In this document: one piece after another, positions 15,438 through 23,625 of the stretch | Layout of the letters: the number at the start of each line of letters is the position of its first letter | How positions within the stretch are numbered: position 1 is the stretch's first letter | DNA from: Mucilaginibacter gossypiicola | GTDB lineage: Bacteria > Bacteroidota > Bacteroidia > Sphingobacteriales > Sphingobacteriaceae | NCBI RefSeq assembly: GCF_900110105.1 | Contig: NZ_FOCL01000008.1 | Coordinates: forward strand, 1-64,000 | Length of the DNA stretch: 64,000 nucleotides | Reading direction: 5' to 3' | Program-made: the position numbers and the translations under genes | Notes under the pieces: generated by a model | Told to the model about the DNA's origin: nothing | Databases searched by the model: none | What the model saw: the letters and a program-made list of their open reading frames with translations, nothing else

Positions 15438-17510
15438 CTACCTAATCACCGCGCCGTTGTGGAAATCTTCGGTTGGGGCAACAAAGCTTAGCTTGCCTTC
15501 GCTGTTTTCGGCCATCAGGATCATGCCTTGCGATACAATGCCTTTGATCTCTCTTGGCTCCAGGTTTACCAGGATGCTTACTTTTTGGCCGATGATGTTT
15601 TCCGGCTCGTAATATTCAGCAATACCCGATACTACCGTACGCTCGTCAATGCCGGTATCAATGGTCAGTTTCAGCAGCTTTTTGGTTTTAGCAACCTTTT
15701 CGGCAGTTAAAATGGTACCGGTGCGGATATCCATGGTGGCAAAGGTTTCGTAATTAACGTTTTCCTTGGCTGGCTGTACATCGGCTGATTTTGGCGGAAC
15801 AGCTGCGGCTTTTTTATCCGATAATTTTTTAAGCTGGGCTTCAATCACATCGTCTTCTACCTTTTCAAACAACAACGCAGCCGGGTTTAACTGGTGACCA
15901 TTGTTGAAATACATTTCCTGATCATAAGCTATCGGCTCATTAGGCAGGTTAAGCATGGTGATGATCTTTTTAGCTGTAGCCGGTAAAAATGCCTGCGCCG
16001 CTGTAGCCAGATGGCCGATTAATACCAAACAGTTATGCAGCGCTTCTTTAGCAGCGGCAGGATCTGTTTTAATGGTTTTCCATGGCTCTTTTTCGGTAAG
16101 ATAGCGGTTACCCAGGCGGGCCATATCCATTACAGCCTGCAAAGCTTGACGGTAACGGTAAGCCTCAAGGTTTTTCTCTATCTCATCATAATATTCGCCG
16201 ATGCCGTTGCTCAGGCTTTCGTCGGTAAATTCTATCTTGTCGGTATCTGCCTCAATTTTACCATCGTAAAATTTGTGCATCAATATCATTACCCGGTTCA
16301 CAAAGTTACCAAGGATGGCCACCAGCTCGTTATTTACACGGGCCTGGTAATCTTTCCAGGTAAATTCGCTGTCGCTGGTTTCAGGCAGGATTGATGTAAG
16401 CACATAGCGCAACTCATCCTGTTTACCCGGGAATTCTTCCAGGTATTCATGCAGCCAAACAGCGTGGTTACGTGAGGTTGATAGTTTATCACCTTCTAAA
16501 TTCAAAAACTCGTTTGCCGGCACGTTTTGAGGCAAAATATATTCGCCATGCGCATGCAATATGGATGGGAAAATAATACAGTGGAAAACGATATTGTCCT
16601 TGCCGATAAAATGCAGCAGACAAGCATCATCCTGCTCGTCGGCTTGTTTTTTCCAGTATAATTTCCAGTCTTTATTATTGTCAATGGCCCATTGTTTGGT
16701 GGCAGATATATAGCCGATAGGAGCATCCATCCACACGTACAGCTTTTTGCCTTTGGCCTCGGCCAGCGGTACGTCGATACCCCAGTCAAGATCGCGGGTC
16801 ATAGAGCGTGGTTGCAGGCCCGATTTTAGCCATGATTTACACTGGCCAAAAACGTTAACTTTCCAGCTGCCTTCTTTGGCATCTATCCACTGCTCCAGCC
16901 ATGGCTGGTATTTATCCAAAGGCAGGTACCAATGCTTAGTTGATTTAAGCACTGGCGTTTTGCCACTCAGGGTTGATATCGGGTTGATCAGGTCGGTTGG
17001 ACTAAGGGAAGTGCCACAGCGCTCGCATTGGTCGCCGTAGGCATTTTCATTGCCGCAGTTAGGGCAGGTACCGATGATATAGCGGTCGGCCAAAAACTGC
17101 TGATAATCCTCGTCAAAATACTGATCGGAGAATTTCTCAACAAACTCGTCTTTCTCATACAGGTTCAGGAAAAACTCCTGGCTTAGCTCATGATGAATGG
17201 GCGACGAGGTACGGTGATAAATATCAAAAGCAATCCCAAACTCTTCAAAACTCTCTTTTATTTGCTTGTGATATTTATCGATGATAGCTTGCGGGGTAGT
17301 ATCTTCTTTTTTGGCTTTGATGGTAATGGCCGCGCCATGCTCATCCGAGCCGCATATATACACTACATCTTTCTTCTTTAGCCTTAAATACCGCACAAAA
17401 ATATCTGCTGGGAGATAAGCGCCCGCAAGGTGACCAATATGTAAGGGGCCGTTGGCATAAGGCAGGGCCGATGTAATGGTGAATCGTTTATATTTGTTGA
17501 GTTGTGACAT
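15438..17510 (-). CDS. metG: Methionyl-tRNA synthetase
   Basis: The protein has 690 residues from the ATG at 17510. A longer frame adds 25 residues but would start upstream of the promoter element at 17537-17544. Class I signature motifs are HIGH at 24-27 and a KMSKS-type loop KLSTS at 342-346. The zinc knuckle CPNCGNENAYGDQCERCG lies in the connective domain. The C terminus carries the fused tRNA-binding (EMAP/Trbp111) domain (FATMDIRTGTI, VSGIAEYY), which dimerises the enzyme. It charges tRNA-Met in the cytosol. The stop codon TAG merges with a TGTGCAGAT-type repeat immediately downstream (15404-15440). Confidence 0.96.
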   Translation of the reverse strand: MSQLNKYKRFTITSALPYANGPLHIGHLAGAYLPADIFVRYLRLKKKDVVYICGSDEHGAAITIKAKKEDTTPQAIIDKYHKQIKESFEEFGIAFDIYHRTSSPIHHELSQEFFLNLYEKDEFVEKFSDQYFDEDYQQFLADRYIIGTCPNCGNENAYGDQCERCGTSLSPTDLINPISTLSGKTPVLKSTKHWYLPLDKYQPWLEQWIDAKEGSWKVNVFGQCKSWLKSGLQPRSMTRDLDWGIDVPLAEAKGKKLYVWMDAPIGYISATKQWAIDNNKDWKLYWKKQADEQDDACLLHFIGKDNIVFHCIIFPSILHAHGEYILPQNVPANEFLNLEGDKLSTSRNHAVWLHEYLEEFPGKQDELRYVLTSILPETSDSEFTWKDYQARVNNELVAILGNFVNRVMILMHKFYDGKIEADTDKIEFTDESLSNGIGEYYDEIEKNLEAYRYRQALQAVMDMARLGNRYLTEKEPWKTIKTDPAAAKEALHNCLVLIGHLATAAQAFLPATAKKIITMLNLPNEPIAYDQEMYFNNGHQLNPAALLFEKVEDDVIEAQLKKLSDKKAAAVPPKSADVQPAKENVNYETFATMDIRTGTILTAEKVAKTKKLLKLTIDTGIDERTVVSGIAEYYEPENIIGQKVSILVNLEPREIKGIVSQGMILMAENSEGKLSFVAPTEDFHNGAVIR

Positions 17511-17536
17511 TAAGTATCGCCTTGGTAAATAGTGTG

Positions 17537-17544
17537 CAAAGATA
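17537..17544 (-). promoter_or_regulatory. -7 element (TATCTTTG) of the metG promoter
   Basis: Exact TAnnTTTG match on the minus strand, 26 bases before the ATG at 17510. It decides the metG start, because the longer frame would begin upstream of the transcription start. Confidence 0.6.
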
Positions 17545-17648
17545 GTTGATTTAAGTGGGAAAAATATCTGAACCATGATGCTCATGATTCAAGGATTTCC
17601 TGATTTTTTGTCTCTTATTATCAAGGTAATCGTTCAATCTTTAAAATC

Positions 17649-18551
17649 ATGGTTCAAACTCAACCCCCATACCTCAAAAAAGGCGACAAAATAGCCATCA
17701 CCTGCCCTGCAAAAAAACTACCTAACCCAATGACTGACGCCGTGGAACTACTACAAAGTTGGGACCTGGAAGTGGTGTTGGGCGACACCGTAGATGCTTC
17801 ATTTCATCAGTTTGCCGGTGACGATGATTTCAGGGCAGCCGATATGCAACGCTTTATTGATGATGATAGCATCAAGGCCATCATTGCCGCTCGTGGCGGC
17901 TACGGAACCGTGAGGATGATTGACAAGGTTGATTTCAGTCGTTTTGCACAAAATCCCAAATGGCTTATAGGCTTTAGCGATATAACCCTATTGCATACCC
18001 ATCTTTTTACTAATTATGGGGCGCAAACCATTCACGGGCAAATGCCGGTTAACATTCCCGACGCATCCAAACATTCGATAGATACTTTAAGGCGGGCTTT
18101 GTTTGGCGAAGAGTTAAGCTATGAATTTACCACGCATGATACTAATAAACCCGGTGAAGCTACAGGCCTGATAGTTGGCGGTAATTTATCCCTTCTGGTA
18201 GCATCGGCGGGTTCAGTATCTGATTTGGACTATGCAGGAAAAATTCTGTTTATAGAGGATGTTGGCGAGTACCTGTATTCGGTAGACCGGATGCTGCGGA
18301 TGCTTGATAGGGCCGGTAAACTAAAAAAGCTCACAGGCCTGGTAGTAGGCGGCTTTACCGATATCAAAGATAACGATATACCATTCGGTCAAACTGTTTC
18401 GCAAATTGTAATGGACATTGTTAAAGGATATAATTATCCGGTATGTTTCGATTTCCCGGCAGGGCATATCCCGGATAATAATAGCATGGTGCTCGGGCGA
18501 GAGGTAGGATTGCAGGTTGATGAGAAGCAGGCGAGGTTGTGGTTTAAATAA
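17649..18551 (+). CDS. ldcA: LD-carboxypeptidase (muramoyltetrapeptide carboxypeptidase, family S66)
   Basis: The protein has 300 residues, the usual LdcA length, and no signal peptide, so cytosolic. The S66 triad is visible: Ser110 in LIGFSDIT, Glu203 in LFIEDVGEY and His273 in PAGHIPDN. It removes the terminal D-Ala from recycled murein tetrapeptides. MVQTQPPYLKKGDKIAI is the typical opening. It is divergent from metG. The downstream spacer is filled by GC-rich inverted repeats rather than a simple terminator. Confidence 0.92.
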   Translation: MVQTQPPYLKKGDKIAITCPAKKLPNPMTDAVELLQSWDLEVVLGDTVDASFHQFAGDDDFRAADMQRFIDDDSIKAIIAARGGYGTVRMIDKVDFSRFAQNPKWLIGFSDITLLHTHLFTNYGAQTIHGQMPVNIPDASKHSIDTLRRALFGEELSYEFTTHDTNKPGEATGLIVGGNLSLLVASAGSVSDLDYAGKILFIEDVGEYLYSVDRMLRMLDRAGKLKKLTGLVVGGFTDIKDNDIPFGQTVSQIVMDIVKGYNYPVCFDFPAGHIPDNNSMVLGREVGLQVDEKQARLWFK

Positions 18552-18563
18552 AGAAGCCTTTAA

Positions 18564-18727
18564 ATTCCCTCTTGAGAGGGGGTGCGATTGAAAGTGCGGC
18601 TGCAGGGGTGTGTTTATGCTATTAGAATATCAAAGCAGAAACACACCCCTTCGCCCCTCTCAAGAGGGGAATCGCACATGCCCTCACCTTTGTGTTTACA
18701 TTGCGCCCCTTTAAGGGGCCGGGGGCC
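18564..18727. repeat. GC-rich inverted-repeat block
   Basis: A left arm (about 18564-18583, CCCTCTTGAGAGGGGG type) is matched by an inverted copy at about 18654-18674. A perfect 12-bp inner pair lies at 18604-18615 and 18639-18650. A CCCCTTTAAGGGGCCGGGGG unit at 18705-18727 follows. Related CCCCTTTAGGGGG units occur at 22934-22960 and 57281-57308. The block fills the gap between ldcA and the exonuclease gene and has MITE-like architecture. Confidence 0.75.
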
Positions 18728-18759
18728 AAACCAATTTGCTTATCAGTAGTTTATACATC

Positions 18760-19845
18760 ATGGCTAAAAAACCGCTGCTTGAATTTACTGATAGAGGGAT
18801 TTACTGTGCGCAGGGCAAGTTTTATATCGATCCCTGGAAGCCGGTTGATGACGCTGTGATAACCCATGCGCATGCCGATCATGCTTATTGGGGACATAAA
18901 CATTATTTAGCACACCACCTCTCACGCGAGGTATTGCTATATCGCCTTGGTGAAATCAACCTGCAAACTGTTGAGTATGGTGAAACCGTGCTAAAGAATG
19001 GAGTAAGCATATCATTATATCCGGCAGGCCATGTAATTGGTTCTGCACAGATCCGGGTTGAATATAAGGGCGAGGTTTGGGTGGTATCCGGTGATTACAA
19101 GGTAGAAAACGACGGCATTTCCACGCCTTTTGAACCGGTTAAATGCCACCATTTTATTTCAGAATGTACTTTCGGGATGCCGGTGTATCAATGGAAACCA
19201 CAGGTGCAAACTTTTAATGAGATCAATAACTGGTGGCATAATAACATTGAAAACGGACTGGCAACAGTAATTGTAGGTTATTCGTTGGGAAAAGCCCAGC
19301 GGATATTGCAAAACCTCGATCTGTTTAACGGCAAGGTTTATACCCACGGTGTTATCGAAAATACCAATGAAGCTTTGCGCCGCAATGGTGTGTTACTAAA
19401 CCCAACTGAAAGGATCACACAAGAGAGTCTGAAAGAAGAAGTAAGAAAAGGCATTATTATCGCGCCGCCATCGTCGGTAGGTACAGCATGGATGCGGAAA
19501 TTTCAGCCTTATAGTTTTGGTTATTGCTCGGGGTGGATGGCTATTCGAGGCGCTAAACGCCGTCGTGCTGCAGATAGGGGATTCGTGCTCTCTGACCATG
19601 CCGATTGGGACGGTCTCATCAGCGCTATAGATGCCACAGGCTGCGAATGTGTTTATCTCACTCACGGATATACTGCCACTTTTTCGAGATATTTAAATGA
19701 GATTGGCTTTAACGCCAGGGAGGTGCATACATTATATGGTGGAGAAGAAGACCCCTCCAACCTCCCCGAGGGGGAGGCTTCCAACGCCGGAGAATCAGAA
19801 AAGAAAGTCCTCCCCCTCGGGGAGAATTTAGGAGGTGTGTCATGA
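18760..19845 (+). CDS. Ligase-associated MBL-fold DNA exonuclease
   Basis: The protein has 361 residues from the ATG at 18760 (MAKKPLLEFTDRGIYC). An upstream TTG is in frame but weaker. The metallo-beta-lactamase motif THAHADHAYWG, the PAGHVIGSAQI strand and VVSGDYK identify the beta-CASP-like exonuclease encoded with bacterial ATP-dependent ligases. YLTHGYT and SDHADW supply further metal ligands. The last ~33 residues (from about EEDPSNLPEG) are encoded by a GC-rich repeat, so the tail is probably not native. Its TGA overlaps the ligase ATG (ATGA). Usual partners, a DEXH-box helicase and a PdeM endonuclease, are not here. Confidence 0.88.
   Translation: MAKKPLLEFTDRGIYCAQGKFYIDPWKPVDDAVITHAHADHAYWGHKHYLAHHLSREVLLYRLGEINLQTVEYGETVLKNGVSISLYPAGHVIGSAQIRVEYKGEVWVVSGDYKVENDGISTPFEPVKCHHFISECTFGMPVYQWKPQVQTFNEINNWWHNNIENGLATVIVGYSLGKAQRILQNLDLFNGKVYTHGVIENTNEALRRNGVLLNPTERITQESLKEEVRKGIIIAPPSSVGTAWMRKFQPYSFGYCSGWMAIRGAKRRRAADRGFVLSDHADWDGLISAIDATGCECVYLTHGYTATFSRYLNEIGFNAREVHTLYGGEEDPSNLPEGEASNAGESEKKVLPLGENLGGVS
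19748..19836. repeat. GC-rich repeat spanning the exonuclease-ligase junction
   Basis: Two units, CCTCCCCGAGGGGGAGG at about 19760-19776 and TCCTCCCCCTCGGGGAG at about 19808-19824, each palindromic, are separated by about 30 bases. They end in TTTAGGAGG. The block is translated in frame as the tail of the exonuclease, and it leaves an AGGAGG Shine-Dalgarno sequence at 19830-19835, six bases before the ligase start. Confidence 0.75.
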
Positions 19846-21458
19846 AAGCTTTCGCCCAACTTTTTCTCTCGCTTGATGAAACCAACAAAACCAACGAAAA
19901 GGTTAAAGTATTAAAAGACTATTTTAACACCGTGCCGGATACCGATAAGATGCACATGCTTGCCCTCTTTACCGGGCGGCGGCCAAAGCGGCAGATCAAT
20001 TCAACGCTTGTTCGTAACTGGGCCGTTGAAGCATCGCATATTCCGGCCTGGTTGTTTGAGGAAAGCTATCACGTAGTAGGTGACCTGGCCGAAACCATGG
20101 CTTTGCTGATGCCGCAAAGTAATGCGAGCAGCAGCAAAACCCTTACCGAATGGATAGCTGAGATCAATGCCCTTCAGGATAAAACCGAAGAGCAAAAAAA
20201 GGAATGGCTGATGGAATCATGGGCTATGCTGGATAGCCAGGAGCGCTTTGTATTTAACAAACTGCTCACCGGCAGTTTCAGGGTTGGGGTTTCGCAAAAT
20301 TTGGTGATCAAAGCGCTGGCGGATATCTCCGGACTGGAACCTGCAGTACTAACCCACCGTGTTATGGGAAGCTGGCTGCCCGAAACTTACCAGTTTTCAC
20401 AGTTGATGGAGGAACAGGATGCCGAGGCCAATATCTCCCGGCCTTATCCATTTTTTTTAGCTTACCCTATCCAGGAAACTTCCGAAAAGCAAAAAACACC
20501 TGCCGAAGTAGGGATCGCCCTCGGTGATGCCGCCGATTGGCAGGCTGAATGGAAGTGGGACGGCATCCGTGCGCAGATGATAAAGCGTGGTGGTGAAATA
20601 TTTATCTGGAGCAGGGGAGAAGACCTGGCTACCGAAAAATTTCCCGAGTTACACCCTTTCCTGAATGCCCTGCCCGATGGTACGGTGATTGACGGCGAGA
20701 TCCTCAGTTTCCAAAATGGACAACCTCTGCCTTTTAATGTGCTGCAAACCCGTATTGGCCGCAAAAATCTAAGTAAAAAGATTTTGGAGGAAAGCCCGGT
20801 TGCCGTTATCTCCTATGATTGTCTTGAATATAATGGCGAAGACATCCGCTATAAAACCCAGGCAGAAAGGCGGGAGGTTTTAGAACGGTTGCAGTCAGAA
20901 ACGCAATACCCGGAAGTATTCCGTATTTCATCACTCATTCAGTTTGAAACCTGGGAGCAGCTTGGCAATATCAGGGAGCAATCGCGCGCCATGATAGCCG
21001 AGGGTATTATGCTTAAACGTAAAAGTGCTGCTTATCAGGTTGGCCGTAAGCGAGGCGATTGGTGGAAATGGAAGATAGACCCACTATCGGTTGATGCCGT
21101 AATGATCTACGCCCAGAAAGGTCACGGTCGCCGGGCCGATCTGTATACCGATTATACCTTTGCCGTTTGGGATGGTGATAAACTGGTGCCTTTTGCTAAG
21201 GCTTATTCCGGTCTTACCGATGCAGAGATCAACAAGGTTGATTATTTCATCAAGCGCAACACTATCGAAAAATTTGGTCCGGTACGCACCGTAAAACCCG
21301 AACTGGTATTTGAGATAGGTTTTGAGGGAATCAATAAATCAACCCGGCATAAATCGGGCATTGCCTTACGTTTCCCGAGGATATTGCGGTGGCGGCATGA
21401 TAAACCTAAAGAAGAGGCCGATACCCTCGATAGCTTAAAGGCTTTACTGGGCGAATAA
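19842..21458 (+). CDS. ATP-dependent DNA ligase
   Basis: The protein has 538 residues. The nucleotidyltransferase motif I EWKWDGIR places the adenylated Lys at 238. GTVIDGEIL (motif III), EGIMLKRKSAAY (motif IV) and WWKWKIDP (motif V) follow, and an OB-fold closes the protein. The ~200 residues in front form the DNA-binding domain (LTGSFRVGVSQN) seen in LigB-type bacterial ligases. It seals nicks using ATP, separately from the essential NAD-dependent LigA. The start overlaps the exonuclease stop by four bases, so the pair is translationally coupled. The strong AGGAGG in front is unusual for this phylum and derives from a repeat. Confidence 0.92.
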   Translation: MKAFAQLFLSLDETNKTNEKVKVLKDYFNTVPDTDKMHMLALFTGRRPKRQINSTLVRNWAVEASHIPAWLFEESYHVVGDLAETMALLMPQSNASSSKTLTEWIAEINALQDKTEEQKKEWLMESWAMLDSQERFVFNKLLTGSFRVGVSQNLVIKALADISGLEPAVLTHRVMGSWLPETYQFSQLMEEQDAEANISRPYPFFLAYPIQETSEKQKTPAEVGIALGDAADWQAEWKWDGIRAQMIKRGGEIFIWSRGEDLATEKFPELHPFLNALPDGTVIDGEILSFQNGQPLPFNVLQTRIGRKNLSKKILEESPVAVISYDCLEYNGEDIRYKTQAERREVLERLQSETQYPEVFRISSLIQFETWEQLGNIREQSRAMIAEGIMLKRKSAAYQVGRKRGDWWKWKIDPLSVDAVMIYAQKGHGRRADLYTDYTFAVWDGDKLVPFAKAYSGLTDAEINKVDYFIKRNTIEKFGPVRTVKPELVFEIGFEGINKSTRHKSGIALRFPRILRWRHDKPKEEADTLDSLKALLGE

Positions 21459-21472
21459 GCGGCATAATTTAA

Positions 21473-21480
21473 TACCTTTG
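21473..21480 (+). promoter_or_regulatory. -7 element (TACCTTTG) before the MaoC gene
   Basis: Exact TAnnTTTG match 40 bases upstream of the ATG at 21521 and 14 bases after the ligase stop, so the hydratase gene probably has its own promoter. Confidence 0.5.
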
Positions 21481-21520
21481 CGGCTTCTATATTAAAGACC
21501 CTAACTATTAATAAACCAAT

Positions 21521-21982
21521 ATGATTGTAATCAGTAACTTTCAGGAGTTTGAACAACAGGTAGGTAACGACCTTGGCGTTTCATCATGGCACACCATTAC
21601 GCAGGAGCAGATCAACAAATTTGCCGATGCTACGCTTGATCACCAGTGGATCCATACCGACCCTGAAAGGGCCAAAACAGAAAGCCCTTTTAAATCTACC
21701 ATAGCACACGGCTATCTAACACTTTCGCTCATCCCTCATTTATGGAAAGAGATCGTAAAGATCGAAAACCTGAAAATGGAAATTAATTACGGTATCGAAA
21801 ACCTGCGTTTTGCCCAGCCGGTATTGGTTGATAATGAAGTGCGGTTAAAAGTAAAGCTGGCTGGTTTGCTTAATCTTCGTGGTGTGATCAAAGCTACTAT
21901 GAGCATCGAAATGGAAATAAAAGATCAGCGTAAACCAGCCTTTAGCGGCGATGTTGTGTTTTTATATCATTTTATTGGATAA
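21521..21982 (+). CDS. MaoC-type (R)-specific enoyl-CoA hydratase
   Basis: The protein has 153 residues forming a single hot-dog fold. The hydratase-2 motif is clear: FADATLDHQWIHTDPERA with the catalytic Asp and His, followed by the SPFKSTIAHGYLTLSL helix. The family hydrates trans-2-enoyl-CoA to (R)-3-hydroxyacyl-CoA. Chain-length preference and pathway are not evident. It stands alone with a -7 promoter element, and a repeat-filled spacer follows. Confidence 0.88.
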   Translation: MIVISNFQEFEQQVGNDLGVSSWHTITQEQINKFADATLDHQWIHTDPERAKTESPFKSTIAHGYLTLSLIPHLWKEIVKIENLKMEINYGIENLRFAQPVLVDNEVRLKVKLAGLLNLRGVIKATMSIEMEIKDQRKPAFSGDVVFLYHFIG

Positions 21983-22066
21983 GATATAACAAATATTCCC
22001 CGTTGGCCGTGTCCTCACGGTCAACTTGTACACAAAAAAGCGTCTGTGAGAATATTCTTATAAACG

Positions 22067-22148
22067 CGTCATTGCGGGGTACGAAGCATTCCCAGATTAG
22101 CAGGTCCGCCCTGTATAGTTCGCGATTGCTTCGTATCTCGCAATGACG
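22067..22148. repeat. GTCATTGCGAG-type palindromic repeat
   Basis: The arms CGTCATTGCG (22067-22076) and CGCAATGACG (22139-22148) bound an 82-base element whose interior (GAAGCATTC...GATTGCTTC) also pairs. Other copies in the window are 48703-48730 (half), 48997-49088 and 61226-61316. Confidence 0.85.
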
Positions 22149-22212
22149 TTTTTTGTAACTGCCTTTACAAATTCTTCCCCGTTGACGGTGTCCTCACGGT
22201 CAGCTTGCATGT

Positions 22213-22242
22213 AAAAAAAAGCGCCCGTGGGGACACGGGCGC
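22213..22242 (-). terminator. Intrinsic terminator after nadD
   Basis: A perfect 9-bp GC stem (22221-22229 with 22234-22242) with a four-base loop is followed on the minus strand by eight T residues. It lies 30 bases past the nadD stop. A decayed copy of the same sequence, with the same CGTGTCCTCACGG flank, is found at about 21996-22050. Confidence 0.9.
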
Positions 22243-22272
22243 AGGGGATATTTTATTGATAAGGTGCGCTAA

Positions 22273-22845
22273 CTACCTGTACAAACTCTTATTCTCAATA
22301 AATTTCAACACCGGGTCGGGTACAAAATATTGCACATTCTTTTTTTCGGCGATGGACTTGCGGATGAACGTTGCCGATAGCTCCATGAGCGGTGTCATGG
22401 TGATGGTAACTGAGGGGTGATCGGCCAGTTCGGCATTTTCATAGCCGGGACGCGGGTATACATAAATGCGATAATCGCGCAGGATAAGCTTATAGTTTTT
22501 CCACTTATGCAGGGTGCCGAGGTTATCAGAGCCCATAATAAGGGCAAACTCATGTTCCGGATATTTTTCCTTTAAATGGGCAAGGGTATCAATGGTATAC
22601 GATGGTTGAGGCAGCTTTAGCTCCACATCGCTTACGGTAATGTTGGTTGCGTTATCTGTAGCTAATCGGGCCATCTCCAACCTGTCATAAGTGTTGATCA
22701 GGTCGCCATATTTTTTAAAAGGATTTTGGGGCGATACAACCAGCCACACCTTATCAAGTGAGGTATGGTTTGCCATGTAATTAGCAATAATCAAATGCCC
22801 TATATGTATAGGATTAAACGAACCAAACAGTAAGCCTATTTTCAT
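22273..22845 (-). CDS. nadD: Nicotinate-nucleotide adenylyltransferase
   Basis: The protein has 190 residues from the ATG at 22845 (MKIGLLFGSFNPIHIGH). A longer frame adds eight codons derived from a flanking repeat. GSFNPIHIGH gives the nucleotidyltransferase HxGH at 14-17, and SATFIRKSIAEKK is the C-terminal ISxTxxR-type loop. It adenylates nicotinate mononucleotide in NAD synthesis. It is last in a yicC-gmk-nadD run on the minus strand, an order common in this phylum, and is followed by a strong terminator. Confidence 0.93.
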   Translation of the reverse strand: MKIGLLFGSFNPIHIGHLIIANYMANHTSLDKVWLVVSPQNPFKKYGDLINTYDRLEMARLATDNATNITVSDVELKLPQPSYTIDTLAHLKEKYPEHEFALIMGSDNLGTLHKWKNYKLILRDYRIYVYPRPGYENAELADHPSVTITMTPLMELSATFIRKSIAEKKNVQYFVPDPVLKFIENKSLYR

Positions 22846-22933
22846 GCGGTGCCCCCTAACCTCCGCCACCTGGCGGGGAAATTAAAAGTTTTGTAGATTA
22901 AAATGTCCCGGTGTACAAAATGGGATTTTTGTA

Positions 22934-22960
22934 CTCCCCCTTTAGGGGGCCGGGGGGCCA
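22934..22960. repeat. CCCCTTTAGGGGG repeat overlapping the gmk 3' end
   Basis: This is a GC-rich palindrome followed by CCGGGGGGCC. The last codons of gmk (GPPAP and the TAA) lie within it. Similar units are at 18705-18727 and 57281-57308. Confidence 0.7.
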
Positions 22961-23523
22961 ATAAACGTGCTCACTAATTCCTCTGCCTCATTGCAGGCCG
23001 TTTCAAGATCGTAATTTTTGAGTATAATATCAAATTGTGGAGCGTATTTAAGCTCTTTTTCTGCTTTGGCAAAGCGTTCTTTCAGTTTTTCTTCACTATC
23101 AGTACCTCTACCGGTCAATCTTTCAATCAAAACCTCAAGTGATGGGGGCTGTACGAATATGGCCAAAGCTTGTTCGCCATATTTACGCTTAAGGTGGAGG
23201 CCACCTTCAACATCAATATCAAATATTACTGTTTTACCTTTAGCCCATATGCGCTCAATTTCGGTACGGAGTGTGCCATAAAAAGTGCCGGTGTAAACCT
23301 CCTCAAATTCAACAAAATGCTTTTTGGCAATACGGTGCAAAAACTCTTCTTTGCTTATAAAATAATAGTCTTGCTCATGTACTTCATCGCCGCGGCGTTC
23401 ACGTGTGGTGGCCGAAATGGAAAATTCAAGCGTGGGGATTTTCCCCAGCAAATGATTTACTATTGTGGTTTTACCAGCACCCGATGGTGCCGAAAATATG
23501 ATGAGTTTACCTTCTTTGGACAT
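22942..23523 (-). CDS. gmk: Guanylate kinase
   Basis: The protein has 193 residues. The P-loop APSGAGKT is at 12-19, the GMP-binding loop is ISATTRERRGDEVHEQDYYF, and VIFDIDVEGGLHLKRKY is the Walker B/GMP region. It phosphorylates GMP to GDP. The final residues GPPAP and the stop codon come from a GC-rich repeat, so the native end was probably near STFIG. It lies between yicC (102 bases upstream) and nadD (96 bases downstream). Confidence 0.95.
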   Translation of the reverse strand: MSKEGKLIIFSAPSGAGKTTIVNHLLGKIPTLEFSISATTRERRGDEVHEQDYYFISKEEFLHRIAKKHFVEFEEVYTGTFYGTLRTEIERIWAKGKTVIFDIDVEGGLHLKRKYGEQALAIFVQPPSLEVLIERLTGRGTDSEEKLKERFAKAEKELKYAPQFDIILKNYDLETACNEAEELVSTFIGPPAP

Positions 23524-23533
23524 TGATTATATA

Positions 23534-23621
23534 CGTCATTGCGTCATTAAGTCATTGTGTCATTTTTTCAAAAATTGCCGGCAAAGCAATCAATGACTTA
23601 ATGACCTGATGACTCAATGAC
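23534..23621. repeat. Inverted repeat built of GTCATT words
   Basis: The left arm 23534-23564 consists of four GTCATT words; the right arm 23591-23621 is its inverted counterpart (AATGACTTAATGACC and so on). The arms match imperfectly because the words vary at their junctions. It fills the gap between yicC and gmk, starting four bases after the yicC stop. Confidence 0.85.
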
Positions 23622-23625
23622 TATA

